Source: Mycolicibacterium porcinum (GTDB taxonomy: Bacteria; Actinomycetota; Actinomycetes; Mycobacteriales; Mycobacteriaceae). Taken from it: a DNA stretch of 64,000 nt. Position 1 is the first letter of the stretch; each line of letters begins with the position of its first letter. Below the pieces are notes generated by a model. It searched no databases, was not told where the DNA came from, and saw only the letters and a list, made by a program, of their open reading frames with translations. The stretch lies in contig MVIG01000003.1 of assembly GCA_002086835.1 (NCBI GenBank), positions 124,001-188,000 of the forward strand, in the 5' to 3' direction. A program made the translations under genes and the position numbers. Below, one piece after another: positions 54,863 through 63,230 of the stretch.

Positions 54863-55939
54863 ATGACCATTCGCGTAGCCGCGGTCGGCACCGGAAACGT
54901 CGGCAAGCATGCGCTGGCGCAGCTCGTCACGAATCCGGACTATGAACTCACCGGGGTGTGGGTGTCTTCGTCAGCCAAGGCCGGCAAGGACGCCGGAGAG
55001 CTTGCCGGCCTTGATGTTTCGACCGGTGTCCTGGCCACCGACGACCTCGACGCGATCCTGGCCGCCAAGCCGGACTGCGTGGTGTACACCGCCCTCGCCG
55101 ACAACCGGCTGCCCGAGGCCCTTGAGGACTACCGGCGCATCCTTGCGGCCGGCGTCAACGTGGTGGCCAGCTCCGCGGTGTTCCTGCAATACCCGTGGCA
55201 GGTGCTGCCCGCCGAGTTGATCGAGCCCATCGAGACCGCCGCCGAGACGGGCGGGGCGAGCATTTTCGTCAACGGCATCGACCCCGGCTTCGCGAATGAT
55301 CTTCTGCCCCTTGCCCTTGCCGGCACGTGCCAGCAGATCACGCAGATCCGGTGCATGGAGATCGTCGATTACGCGACCTACAACAGTGCGGCGGTGATGT
55401 TCGATGTGATGGGTTTCGGCAAGCCGATCAACGAAACTCCGATGCTGCTGCAACCCGGGGTGCTGACTCTGGCCTGGGGTTCGGTGGTGCGGCAACTGGC
55501 TGCCGGTCTCGGCATCGAACTCGACGAAGTGACCGAGGAACACACCCGGGTACCGGCACCGGAGGACTTCGACATCGCGGCCGGGCACATCCCGGCGGGC
55601 ACCACCGCCGCGCTGCGGTTCGAGGTACGCGGTATGCGTGACGGCAAGGCCGCCGTGGTGCTGGAGCACGTGACGCGGCTGCGCGACGACCTGTGCCCCG
55701 AGTGGCCCCAGCCCGCGCAGGAAGGCGGCTCGTACCGAGTGGTGGTCACCGGCGAGCCGTCCTACACGCTCGACCTCCGCCTGAGCAGCCCGAACGGCGA
55801 CCACAACCACGCGGGCCTGGTGGCGACGGCGGCACGGGTGGTCAACGCCATCCCCGCGGTGGTGGACGCCAAGCCGGGGATCCGCACCACTCTCGATCTG
55901 CCGTTGATCACCGGTAAGGGTCTGTACGCTGCCGGATAG
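54863..55939 (+). CDS. Dihydrodipicolinate-reductase-like protein (Rv0926c-like)
   Basis: 358 aa with an N-terminal Rossmann fold (AAVGTGNVGKHAL near residue 5) and a DapB-like alpha/beta C-terminal half (GIDPGFANDLLPLAL; AGTTAALRFEV). It resembles 2,4-diaminopentanoate-dehydrogenase/DapB-type NAD(P) proteins, not true DapB. Second gene of the SDR operon (8-nt gap, GAGGAG before the ATG), so likely in the same KstR-type regulon. Confidence 0.78.
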   Translation: MTIRVAAVGTGNVGKHALAQLVTNPDYELTGVWVSSSAKAGKDAGELAGLDVSTGVLATDDLDAILAAKPDCVVYTALADNRLPEALEDYRRILAAGVNVVASSAVFLQYPWQVLPAELIEPIETAAETGGASIFVNGIDPGFANDLLPLALAGTCQQITQIRCMEIVDYATYNSAAVMFDVMGFGKPINETPMLLQPGVLTLAWGSVVRQLAAGLGIELDEVTEEHTRVPAPEDFDIAAGHIPAGTTAALRFEVRGMRDGKAAVVLEHVTRLRDDLCPEWPQPAQEGGSYRVVVTGEPSYTLDLRLSSPNGDHNHAGLVATAARVVNAIPAVVDAKPGIRTTLDLPLITGKGLYAAG

Positions 55940-55964
55940 AACCCGCCTCGGAAGGAGCGCCGCG

Positions 55965-56231
55965 ATGAGAATTCGACTCACCACGCTGACCGGTTGTCTG
56001 ATGGTTGGCGGTGCGTCCGCGGCGATCGCCCTGGCCCCGCTGGCCTCGGCCGAACCCAGCGCCCCGAGCGAGCCCCGCCTGCTGCCGCAGTGCGAGGTGA
56101 CCGGGGGCAGTTCGGTCGAGGGCGGGCAGACCACCGAATGCGCGACCGAGGGCAACGTGCAGATCGACTCGACGCCGCCGCAGCCCGGCTACGGCATGTT
56201 CCCCTGGGACGACGATTTTTTCGTGCTCTGA
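55965..56231 (+). CDS. Small exported protein with T-x-C / Q-I-x-x-T-P-P motif
   Basis: 88 aa; signal peptide to about residue 29 (ASAEP), mature part with two Cys (QCEVTGG, TTECATEGNVQIDSTPP) and an aromatic/acidic end (FPWDDDFF). It shares the C-x-T-x-G-x-x-Q-I-x-x-[ST]-x-P-P pattern with the next gene, so they are tandem paralogues. Function unknown. GGAAGGAG lies just upstream of the ATG. Confidence 0.75.
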   Translation: MRIRLTTLTGCLMVGGASAAIALAPLASAEPSAPSEPRLLPQCEVTGGSSVEGGQTTECATEGNVQIDSTPPQPGYGMFPWDDDFFVL

Positions 56232-56285
56232 CCAGCGCTGACAGCGCCTTTCAGACGTAGACTTGCTCCAGGATCGGAGTAGGTC

Positions 56286-56516
56286 ATGACGAACATCGTT
56301 CGGTGTCTGGCTGCACTGCTTGCGGTGCCGTGTTTGGCGATACTGACAGCCCCGGCCGGCTCGGCCGCACCGAAGTGCACCAACACGTCGCCGAACACCA
56401 CGCAGTGCCAGACCAATGGCAGCACCCAGATCGTCACCTCTCCGCCTGCGCTGAACAACTACGGCCCCTGGTACGGACCGGTGTTCGGCTTCGGAGGCAT
56501 CGGTATCGGGTGGTGA
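56286..56516 (+). CDS. Small exported protein, tandem paralogue
   Basis: 76 aa; signal peptide to about residue 27 (GSAAP), then KCTNTSPNTTQCQTNGSTQIVTSPP and a Gly/Tyr/Trp-rich end. It has two Cys as in its neighbour at 55965, and a ribosome-binding site (GGAGTAGG) before the ATG. No known function. Confidence 0.75.
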   Translation: MTNIVRCLAALLAVPCLAILTAPAGSAAPKCTNTSPNTTQCQTNGSTQIVTSPPALNNYGPWYGPVFGFGGIGIGW

Positions 56517-56554
56517 CGCTTCCTTGTGCGCACCCCCGACGTCGCCTGTCCAGG

Positions 56555-56570
56555 AGGTTTCGGCTAACCT
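56555..56570 (+). promoter_or_regulatory. DtxR/MntR-like metal box upstream of mntH
   Basis: AGGTT-N6-AACCT (56555-56570). The right half with flanks, CTAACCTAA at 56564-56572, is identical to half of the IdeR box; the left half fits with one extra spacer base. Position 30 bp before mntH suggests metal-dependent repression. Confidence 0.45.
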
Positions 56571-56600
56571 AACTTTTCTATTCGCACACCCGGATAGAAA

Positions 56601-57836
56601 GTGGGGCCATTGCTGGAGGACACCAAGGCGCGCGTGACGCCGAGCTGGGTACTGCTCGGGCCGGCATTCGTCGCCGCGATCGCCTACGTCGACCCCGGCA
56701 ACGTCGCCGCCAATGTGAGCGCGGGCGCGCAGTTCGGCTACCTGCTGGTCTGGGTGATCGTGGTGGCCAACGCCATGGCCGGCCTGGTGCAGTTCCTCTC
56801 GGCCAAGCTCGGGTTGGTCACCGGCCGCTCCCTTCCCGAAGTCGTGGCCGACCACACCCGCACCCCGACCCGCATCGCCTACTGGATACAGGCCGAATTG
56901 GTCGCTGTCGCAACCGATCTCGCTGAAGTCGTGGGTGGGGCGATCGCGCTACACCTCTTGTTCGACCTGCCGTTGCTGCTCGGCGGCATCATCACCGGGG
57001 CGGTATCGCTGCTGCTGTTGAGCGTGCAGAACCACCGGGGCCAACGGGTATTCGAGCGGGTGATCACCGGCCTGCTGATGATCATCGCGATCGGTTTTCT
57101 GACCAGCCTGTTCGTCGAGACTCCCCCGGCGGCCGAGGTCGCTGCCGGGCTGATCCCCCGCTTTCACGGCACCGAAAGCCTGCTGCTGGCCACCGCGATG
57201 CTCGGCGCCACGGTGATGCCACACGCGGTCTACCTGCATTCCGGCCTGGCCCGCGACCGGCACGGCCACCCCGAGCCGGGTCCTGCGCGCCGCCGCCTGC
57301 TGCGGGTCACGCGCTACGACGTGGGGCTCGCAATGTTGCTGGCGGGTGCGGTCAACCTGGCCATGTTGCTGGTCGCGGCCACCAACCTGCAGGGACGCGA
57401 CAACACCGACTCCATCGAGGGCGCCCACGCCGCGGTCCGCGACACTCTGGGCCCGACGGTTGCCCTCCTGTTCGCCATCGGGCTGCTGGCCTCGGGTCTG
57501 GCCTCGACCTCCGTCGGCGCGTACGCGGGCGCGATGATCATGCAGGGGCTGTTGCGCCGTTCCTACCCACTGCTGTTGCGCCGGGTGGTCACCTTGATCC
57601 CTGCACTGGCCGTGCTGGCCATCGGCGTCGATCCCAGTCGAGCCCTGGTGCTGTCCCAGGTGGTGCTGTCCTTCGGCATACCGCTGGCGCTGATCCCGCT
57701 GGTGCGATTGACCAGCAACCCGACCCTGATGGGCGACGACGTCAACCACCGCGCCACCACGGCACTCGGCTGGAGTGTGGCCGGATTGATTAGTGTGCTG
57801 AACGTGGTGCTGATCTATCTGACCGTGACAGGCTGA
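56601..57836 (+). CDS. mntH: Nramp-family Mn2+/divalent metal transporter
   Basis: 411-aa proton-coupled metal importer with about eleven helices. The two metal-binding motifs are intact: DPGN at residues 31-34 (helix 1) and MPH at 206-208 (helix 6). It would bring Mn2+ (and Fe2+) into the cell. GTG 56601 is taken as the start; TTG 56610 is an alternative. A DtxR-family-like box lies upstream. Position matches Rv0924c. Confidence 0.95.
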   Translation: MGPLLEDTKARVTPSWVLLGPAFVAAIAYVDPGNVAANVSAGAQFGYLLVWVIVVANAMAGLVQFLSAKLGLVTGRSLPEVVADHTRTPTRIAYWIQAELVAVATDLAEVVGGAIALHLLFDLPLLLGGIITGAVSLLLLSVQNHRGQRVFERVITGLLMIIAIGFLTSLFVETPPAAEVAAGLIPRFHGTESLLLATAMLGATVMPHAVYLHSGLARDRHGHPEPGPARRRLLRVTRYDVGLAMLLAGAVNLAMLLVAATNLQGRDNTDSIEGAHAAVRDTLGPTVALLFAIGLLASGLASTSVGAYAGAMIMQGLLRRSYPLLLRRVVTLIPALAVLAIGVDPSRALVLSQVVLSFGIPLALIPLVRLTSNPTLMGDDVNHRATTALGWSVAGLISVLNVVLIYLTVTG

Positions 57837-57904
57837 ATTCTTCACCCGTACTTCGCCTACGGCTCGAATCTGTGCGTGACACAGACGGCCCGACGCTGGG
57901 CCGG

Positions 57905-59002
57905 CTAGCCGCTGATCGCCGCCTCCGCCAATTCGCTTATCACGTCCGCGATTTCACCACGACGCCGCCAGGCCCGACGCTGCCGCACCGCACCGTTGCC
58001 CTCGGCCGCGACGCGGGCGATTTCACCGCGCACCGTCTCGTAGTCGCCCAACTGTGCCAGGGCCGGCTCGACCGTTTCGACGAATCGGTCGAGCAGGTCC
58101 CGCGCCGGGACCGTCGACTGATCCCCCAGCAGATCGATACCCTCGCCGCCCAGACCGTCGTGGGCGGCCTTCCAATGCGCTGCGCGGATTTGGCTGTCCG
58201 CCAGGCGCGGCACTGGTTCGCCTTCGTCGTAGCCGCGCAGCGCCGTCATCACCCCGGCGCGGATCAGCGTGGCGACCAACACCGTTTCGGCGACGGTCGC
58301 CGGCACATCGCACACCCGCACTTCCACGGTCGGAAAATTCGCCGACGGCCGGACGTCCCAATAGATCATGCCGTCATCCAGCGCGGCGCCGGCTCGTTCC
58401 AGCATGCGGACGGCGGCGTCGTACTGGGCGGCCGAATCGAAATGCGGCGGAGGTCCTGAACTCGGCCACCGCGACCACAGCACACTGCGGAAACTGGCAT
58501 AGCCACTGTCGGTGTTGCGGTAGATCGCCGAGTTGGCGGTCAGCGCCAACAGCACGTGCAGCCAGGGCCGTAGCCAGTTGCTGACGTGGATCGCGGCCTC
58601 GCGGTCGGGCACCGCGACATGGACGTGACAGCCACAGATGCCCTGCTCGTGGGCGATCATCCCGAAGCGGTGGGCGATCCTGCGGTAGCGCGCGGTGGGT
58701 GTCACCGGAAATTTGTGCGGCACGGTCGGCGGCAGCCCGGCGGCCAACAGTTGCGCCCCGTTGGCCGCGTCCGCCTCGGTGGCAATCCGGCGCAACCTGG
58801 TCAGCTCGGAGCGCAGCGCGCCGCTGGTGTCCATCACCTCCGTGGTGGTTTCGACCTGGCAGCTGGTCAGCTCCAGTTGCAGGTCGACCCCGTGCTCGGC
58901 GGCACTGGCGGCGACCTGTTTGTTGCGGGCGACCGGTTCGCCGCTCTGTGGGTCGATGAGCAGGAACTCCTCCTCCACGCCCACCGTCGGATGACTCGTC
59001 AC
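57905..59002 (-). CDS. YbdK-type carboxylate-amine ligase (GCS2 family)
   Basis: 365-aa member of the glutamate-cysteine ligase 2 family: TVGVEEEFLLIDPQSGEP start, CQVETTT, GCHVHVAV metal/nucleotide motif and RPSANFPTVEVRVCDVPATV. Such proteins show weak gamma-glutamylcysteine ligase activity in vitro; since mycobacteria use mycothiol, the natural product is unclear. It is divergent from the LLM gene with 62 nt between starts. Confidence 0.88.
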   Translation of the reverse strand: MTSHPTVGVEEEFLLIDPQSGEPVARNKQVAASAAEHGVDLQLELTSCQVETTTEVMDTSGALRSELTRLRRIATEADAANGAQLLAAGLPPTVPHKFPVTPTARYRRIAHRFGMIAHEQGICGCHVHVAVPDREAAIHVSNWLRPWLHVLLALTANSAIYRNTDSGYASFRSVLWSRWPSSGPPPHFDSAAQYDAAVRMLERAGAALDDGMIYWDVRPSANFPTVEVRVCDVPATVAETVLVATLIRAGVMTALRGYDEGEPVPRLADSQIRAAHWKAAHDGLGGEGIDLLGDQSTVPARDLLDRFVETVEPALAQLGDYETVRGEIARVAAEGNGAVRQRRAWRRRGEIADVISELAEAAISG

Positions 59003-59052
59003 GGCTCAGAATTGCCCGCCGCAGACGCCCCCAAACCTGTGGACGGCGTGCC

Positions 59053-59058
59053 TAAGAT
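59053..59058 (+). promoter_or_regulatory. -10 element TAAGAT, leaderless start
   Basis: TAAGAT, then 6 nt and ATG 59065. It supports ATG 59065 over the adjacent GTG at 59062. Confidence 0.5.
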
Positions 59059-59064
59059 CGGGTG

Positions 59065-59880
59065 ATGCCCAACGATTTCCGCTTTGGCGTCAGCCTGCGC
59101 GCGACCGGATCCCAATCGCAGATCGCCGACGAGGCGCGGCGTGCCGAAGACCTCGGCTTCCATGTGCTCAACGTGCCCGATCATCTCGGTGCGCCCGCCC
59201 CGTTCCCGACCCTGACGGCGGTTGCCGCGGCGACCAGCACGTTGCGCGTCGGGACGTTCGTGCTCAATGCCGGCTTCTACAAGCCGGCGCTGCTGGCCCG
59301 TGACGCCACCGCCCTGCGCGACCTGTCCGGCGGACGCTTCGATCTCGGCCTCGGCGCCGGCTACGTGCGCGAGGAGTTCGAGGCCGCCGAACTGCCGTTC
59401 CCCAGCGCGCGCGACCGTATCGACCATCTGCGCCACACCACCGAGTATCTGCGCGAGCATGCACCCGATATCCCGATCCTCATCGCGGGCAACGGCGACC
59501 GGCTGCTGACGGTGGCTGCCCAGACCGCCGACGTCGTCGGGCTCACCGGCGGCGATCAGGTCGAGGGCGATCCGCTGGCCGACCGAATCGAGTTCCTGCG
59601 CAACGCCTCCGCAGCCCGATTCGATGACCTGGAGCTCAACATCGCCATCACCGCGATGCCCGCGCCCGGCACCGAGATGCCCATCCTCAACGTCCCCCGC
59701 CATTTCCTGCCGGGGCTCACCGACGAAGAGCTACTGCGCCATCCCGGAGTGCTGTCGGGATCAGTCAGTGCCATGGCCGACCACATTCGAGGTCTGCGGG
59801 ACAACTACGGCATCACCTACATCATCGTGCAGATCGCACACGCCGAGGCGTTCGGAAAGGTGATCGCCGAACTCCGATAG
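59065..59880 (+). CDS. LLM-class F420-dependent oxidoreductase
   Basis: 271-aa luciferase-like enzyme: FRFGVSLRATGSQSQIADEARRAEDLG, VPDHLG, DLSGGRFDLGLGAGYVREEF and IPILIAGNGDRLL. Fits the F420-dependent group of mycobacterial LLM proteins (one of three LLM oxidoreductases here besides the SfnG-like enzyme). Substrate unknown. Leaderless ATG start; ends 10 nt before the SigK-type promoter of the next operon. Confidence 0.82.
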   Translation: MPNDFRFGVSLRATGSQSQIADEARRAEDLGFHVLNVPDHLGAPAPFPTLTAVAAATSTLRVGTFVLNAGFYKPALLARDATALRDLSGGRFDLGLGAGYVREEFEAAELPFPSARDRIDHLRHTTEYLREHAPDIPILIAGNGDRLLTVAAQTADVVGLTGGDQVEGDPLADRIEFLRNASAARFDDLELNIAITAMPAPGTEMPILNVPRHFLPGLTDEELLRHPGVLSGSVSAMADHIRGLRDNYGITYIIVQIAHAEAFGKVIAELR

Positions 59881-59889
59881 AAGTTTCTC

Positions 59890-59916
59890 CCATCCGGGCC
59901 GGGCCGGGCTCCGAAT
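59890..59916 (+). promoter_or_regulatory. SigK-type promoter
   Basis: CCATCC (59890-59895), 15-nt spacer, CCGAAT (59911-59916). Both hexamers are identical to those I recall for M. tuberculosis SigK promoters (including Rv0449c), with a slightly short spacer. Initiation about 7 nt further falls on the GTG at 59924, giving a leaderless mRNA. Confidence 0.7.
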
Positions 59917-59923
59917 ACCGGGT

Positions 59924-61225
59924 GTGGAACACACTCATCCTGGCGGGCGTGCCGTTGCGGTGATAGGTAGCGGTGTCGCGGGCCTGACCGCGGCATACGT
60001 CCTGTCCGCACGTGACCGGGTCACCCTGCTGGAAGCCGACACCCGCTTCGGCGGGCATGCCCATACCCAGCACGTCGTCGAGGACGGCCGCGTTGTCGCC
60101 GTCGATACGGCGTTCCTGGTGCACAACGACCGCACGTATCCGACCCTGTGCCGGTTGTTCGACGAACTCGGGGTCCGTACGCAGGACACCGACATGTCGA
60201 TGTCCGTACGCGATGACGGCACCGGTCTGGAGTACGCCGGGGCCCGCGGCCTGGGCGGGTTGTTCCCCACCTGGTCCAATGCGGGCAAGCCGCGCTATCT
60301 GCTGATGCTGGGCGAAATCACCCGCTTTCACCGGCTGGCAACACAATTGCTGCGGCGCGCGCCAACGGGGGACGAAGAGACCCTCGACGAATTCGTGCAC
60401 CGGCACGGGTTCTCCCGCTATTTCACCGACCGATTCATGACCCCGTTGGTAGCCGCGGTCTGGTCATGCCCACCGGGTGAAGCACTGCGCTACCCGGCGC
60501 GGTACCTGTTCGTGTTCCTGCAACACCACGGCATGCTGTCGGTATTCGGCTCGCCGACGTGGCGCACGGTGGTCGGCGGGTCAGCCAACTACGTCGACGC
60601 CATCGTGGACCGACTGCCCGAGGCGGTCACCGACGCCCACGTGCGCTCCATCCGCCGATGTGCCGACGGCGTTCTGGTCACGGTCGACGGACAACCGGCC
60701 CGGCGGTTCGACGCCGCCGTCATCGCCACCCATCCCAACCAGGCCTTGCTGATGCTGGCCCAGCCGAGCCAGGCCGAACGGCGCATCCTCGGAGCCATCC
60801 CCTATAGCCTCAACCAGGCTCAGCTGCACACGGACGAGTCGGTGCTCCCCCGCCGTCCGCGAGCGCGCGCTTCGTGGAACTACCTGGTCGACCCCGAAGA
60901 TCACGCCGTCACCGTCAGCTATGACATCACCAGGCTGATGAGGCTCGACGGCCCCCGGCGCTACCTGGTGACCCTGGGCGGCGCCCATCGGGTGGACCCA
61001 TCGAAGGTCGTAGCCGAAATGGTCTACGAGCATCCGGCCTACACCTCCGAATCTGTGGCCGCGCAACAACTCCTGCCTCAGCTCAACGACGACCGCATCG
61101 TCTTCGCAGGGGCTTATCACGGCTGGGGATTCCACGAAGACGGCGCCGCGTCGGGATTGCGGGCCGCGGAACGGTTGGGCGCCCGATGGACCGGTGGACC
61201 GGTTGCGGAGCCGTTGGCATGCTGA
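59924..61225 (+). CDS. FAD-dependent amine-oxidase-like protein (Rv0449c-like)
   Basis: 433-aa flavoprotein with VAVIGSGVAGLTAAYVLS (FAD motif near residue 10), LLEADTRFGGHAHT, and a C-terminal FAD contact (IVFAGAYHGWGFHEDGAASG). Family members sit beside Cfa-type methyltransferases; the Rv0449c relative has been linked to tuberculostearic acid formation (reduction or desaturation of a modified acyl chain). First gene of a four-gene operon behind the SigK-type promoter; overlaps DUF1365 by 7 bp. Confidence 0.85.
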   Translation: MEHTHPGGRAVAVIGSGVAGLTAAYVLSARDRVTLLEADTRFGGHAHTQHVVEDGRVVAVDTAFLVHNDRTYPTLCRLFDELGVRTQDTDMSMSVRDDGTGLEYAGARGLGGLFPTWSNAGKPRYLLMLGEITRFHRLATQLLRRAPTGDEETLDEFVHRHGFSRYFTDRFMTPLVAAVWSCPPGEALRYPARYLFVFLQHHGMLSVFGSPTWRTVVGGSANYVDAIVDRLPEAVTDAHVRSIRRCADGVLVTVDGQPARRFDAAVIATHPNQALLMLAQPSQAERRILGAIPYSLNQAQLHTDESVLPRRPRARASWNYLVDPEDHAVTVSYDITRLMRLDGPRRYLVTLGGAHRVDPSKVVAEMVYEHPAYTSESVAAQQLLPQLNDDRIVFAGAYHGWGFHEDGAASGLRAAERLGARWTGGPVAEPLAC

Positions 61226-61965
61226 CCCCCGCGCTCTACCGCACCCGGATCACCCACGTCCGCCGGGCACCCGCGCGTCATCGCTTCAGCTACCGCGGAT
61301 ACAGCTGGTACATCGATCTCGACAGGATGCCGCACTTGCCGCGTTGGCTGGGCCCGTTCGCCCGGTTCGAGGTCGGCGACCATTTCACAGGGAACCCGAA
61401 AGACTCACTGCGACAACGTGTCGACGCCTTTCTGCTGTCGCACGACGTCGATCTCGGCGGCGGCCGGGTGACGGCTCTGCTGCAGGCCCGGGTGCTCGGA
61501 TACGTGTTCAATCCGCTGAGCCTGTACTGGTGCCACGATGCCGGGGGCACACTGCGTTGCGTGGTCGCCGAGGTCCACAACACCTACGGCCAGCGACATG
61601 CCTACCTGCTTCCCGCCGACATGCCCGCGCGAGTGCCCAAGCGCATGTACGTCTCACCGTTCAACGCGGTCGACGGCGACTACCGCGTCCGGGCCCCAGA
61701 ACCCGATGAACGCCTCGACGTCACGATTTCCCTACACCGCCAAGGACATCCGGCCTTCGTGGCCACCCTGCGGGGTGAACGCCGGCCCGTGCACACGCGG
61801 GAGATCCTGCGCCTTCAACTGATCGCTCCGCTGGCGCCGCTGGCAGGCGCACTCGCCATCCGGATCGAGGGGATCACGTTGTGGCTGCGGCGGGTCCCCG
61901 TGATCCCCAGGCCACCCCACGAACCGACCGCAGTTCCCGCCGGCCGCCAAGGAAATTCACTGTGA
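61219..61965 (+). CDS. DUF1365 protein (Rv0448c-like)
   Basis: 248 aa: TPALYRTRITHVRRAPARHRFSYRGY start, VLGYVFNPLSLYWCHD, EVHNTYGQRHAYLL and KRMYVSPFNAVDGDY are DUF1365 blocks. The family is almost always found between an FAD oxidoreductase and a Cfa-like enzyme, so it acts in the same lipid-modification pathway; biochemistry unknown. ATG 61219 overlaps the upstream gene; GTGA overlap with the next. Confidence 0.9.
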   Translation: MLTPALYRTRITHVRRAPARHRFSYRGYSWYIDLDRMPHLPRWLGPFARFEVGDHFTGNPKDSLRQRVDAFLLSHDVDLGGGRVTALLQARVLGYVFNPLSLYWCHDAGGTLRCVVAEVHNTYGQRHAYLLPADMPARVPKRMYVSPFNAVDGDYRVRAPEPDERLDVTISLHRQGHPAFVATLRGERRPVHTREILRLQLIAPLAPLAGALAIRIEGITLWLRRVPVIPRPPHEPTAVPAGRQGNSL

Positions 61966-63230
61966 GCATCGAGACCGAGACGCACCCCGCCATCGATTCG
62001 GACCGGTGGCCCGATGTGGCCCGGCCACCAGTTGGGCCGGTCGCCGCGATCGCGGGCGCCGTTGCCGAGCGGTTGCTGAGGCGAGCCGCAGCGACGTTGC
62101 CGATACGGATGGCGTTGCCCGATGGCACGGTGATCGGGGCGGCCGACCCGACGTTGCCCACCATGGTCATCGCACGGCCAGATGCGTTGGCCCGCCGGAT
62201 CGGTCGCCACGGTCTGATCGGGTTCGGCGAGTCCTATATGGCAGGCGAATGGCATTCCACCGATCTCGTCGGGCTGCTCACCGAATTCGGCAGGTCGATG
62301 GGCGACCTGGTTCCGGCTACACTACAACGCTTCCGGGCTGTGACACTGCCTCGACCACCGCGCACCGCACACAATGACCCGGCTCAGTCCAGGCGTAACA
62401 TCGCGGCCCACTACGACCTGTCGAATGAGCTGTTCTCGGAGTTCCTCGACGAGACCATGACGTACTCCAGTGCGCTGTTCGCCCAGCTGCCGTCGACGGC
62501 GACCGGGCTGGCCGATGCCCAACGCCGGAAGGTCGACCGACTGCTCGACACCGCGGGTGTGGGGCCGGGCCGCCGCGTGCTGGAGATCGGCACCGGCTGG
62601 GGGGAACTCTGCATCCGTGCCGCCGAGCGCGGCGCACTGGTCCGTTCGATCACCCTGTCGACCGAGCAACAGCGGCTGGCCCGGCAACGGGTGGCAGCGG
62701 CCGGGTTGTCGGACCGGGTCGATATCGAACTACTCGACTACCGCGACGCCGACGGCTGTTATGACGCTGTGGTGTCGGTCGAGATGGTGGAAGCTGTGGG
62801 ATACCGGTTCTGGCCCACATATTTTCGGGCGCTGGACCGGCTCGTCACACCGGGAGGCCGGGTGGCGATCCAGGCGATCACCATGCCGCACGACCGCATG
62901 CTGGCCTCGCGCGGCACCCACACCTGGATTCAGAAGTACATCTTTCCCGGCGGGTTGTTGCCGTCGACCGAGGCGATCATCGGTCTCACCGAACGGCATA
63001 CCCGGCTGCGCACCGTGGACATGATGTCACTGCGGCCGCATTACGCCGAGACCCTGCGACTGTGGCGGGAGCGTTTCGTCGCGCGCCGCGACGAAGTGGC
63101 GGCGCTCGGCTTCGACGAGGTGTTCCGCCGGATGTGGGAGCTGTACCTGGCCTACTCCGAAGCGGGATTCGCCTCGGGCTACCTCGACGTCTACCAGTGG
63201 ACATTCGCACCGACAGGAGGCCACCGGTGA
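61962..63230 (+). CDS. Cfa/UfaA1-type fatty-acid methyltransferase (Rv0447c-like)
   Basis: 422-aa SAM-dependent methyltransferase of the cyclopropane-fatty-acid synthase family. The C-terminal domain carries NIAAHYDLSNELFSEFLDETMTYSSA, VLEIGTGWGELCIRAAERGA (SAM motif I) and VSVEMVEAVG; the N-terminal ~120 residues are the Cfa lipid-facing domain. UfaA1 (Rv0447c) is reported to methylenate the oleoyl double bond toward tuberculostearate. GTG 61962 overlaps the DUF1365 stop by 4 bp. Confidence 0.9.
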   Translation: MSIETETHPAIDSDRWPDVARPPVGPVAAIAGAVAERLLRRAAATLPIRMALPDGTVIGAADPTLPTMVIARPDALARRIGRHGLIGFGESYMAGEWHSTDLVGLLTEFGRSMGDLVPATLQRFRAVTLPRPPRTAHNDPAQSRRNIAAHYDLSNELFSEFLDETMTYSSALFAQLPSTATGLADAQRRKVDRLLDTAGVGPGRRVLEIGTGWGELCIRAAERGALVRSITLSTEQQRLARQRVAAAGLSDRVDIELLDYRDADGCYDAVVSVEMVEAVGYRFWPTYFRALDRLVTPGGRVAIQAITMPHDRMLASRGTHTWIQKYIFPGGLLPSTEAIIGLTERHTRLRTVDMMSLRPHYAETLRLWRERFVARRDEVAALGFDEVFRRMWELYLAYSEAGFASGYLDVYQWTFAPTGGHR

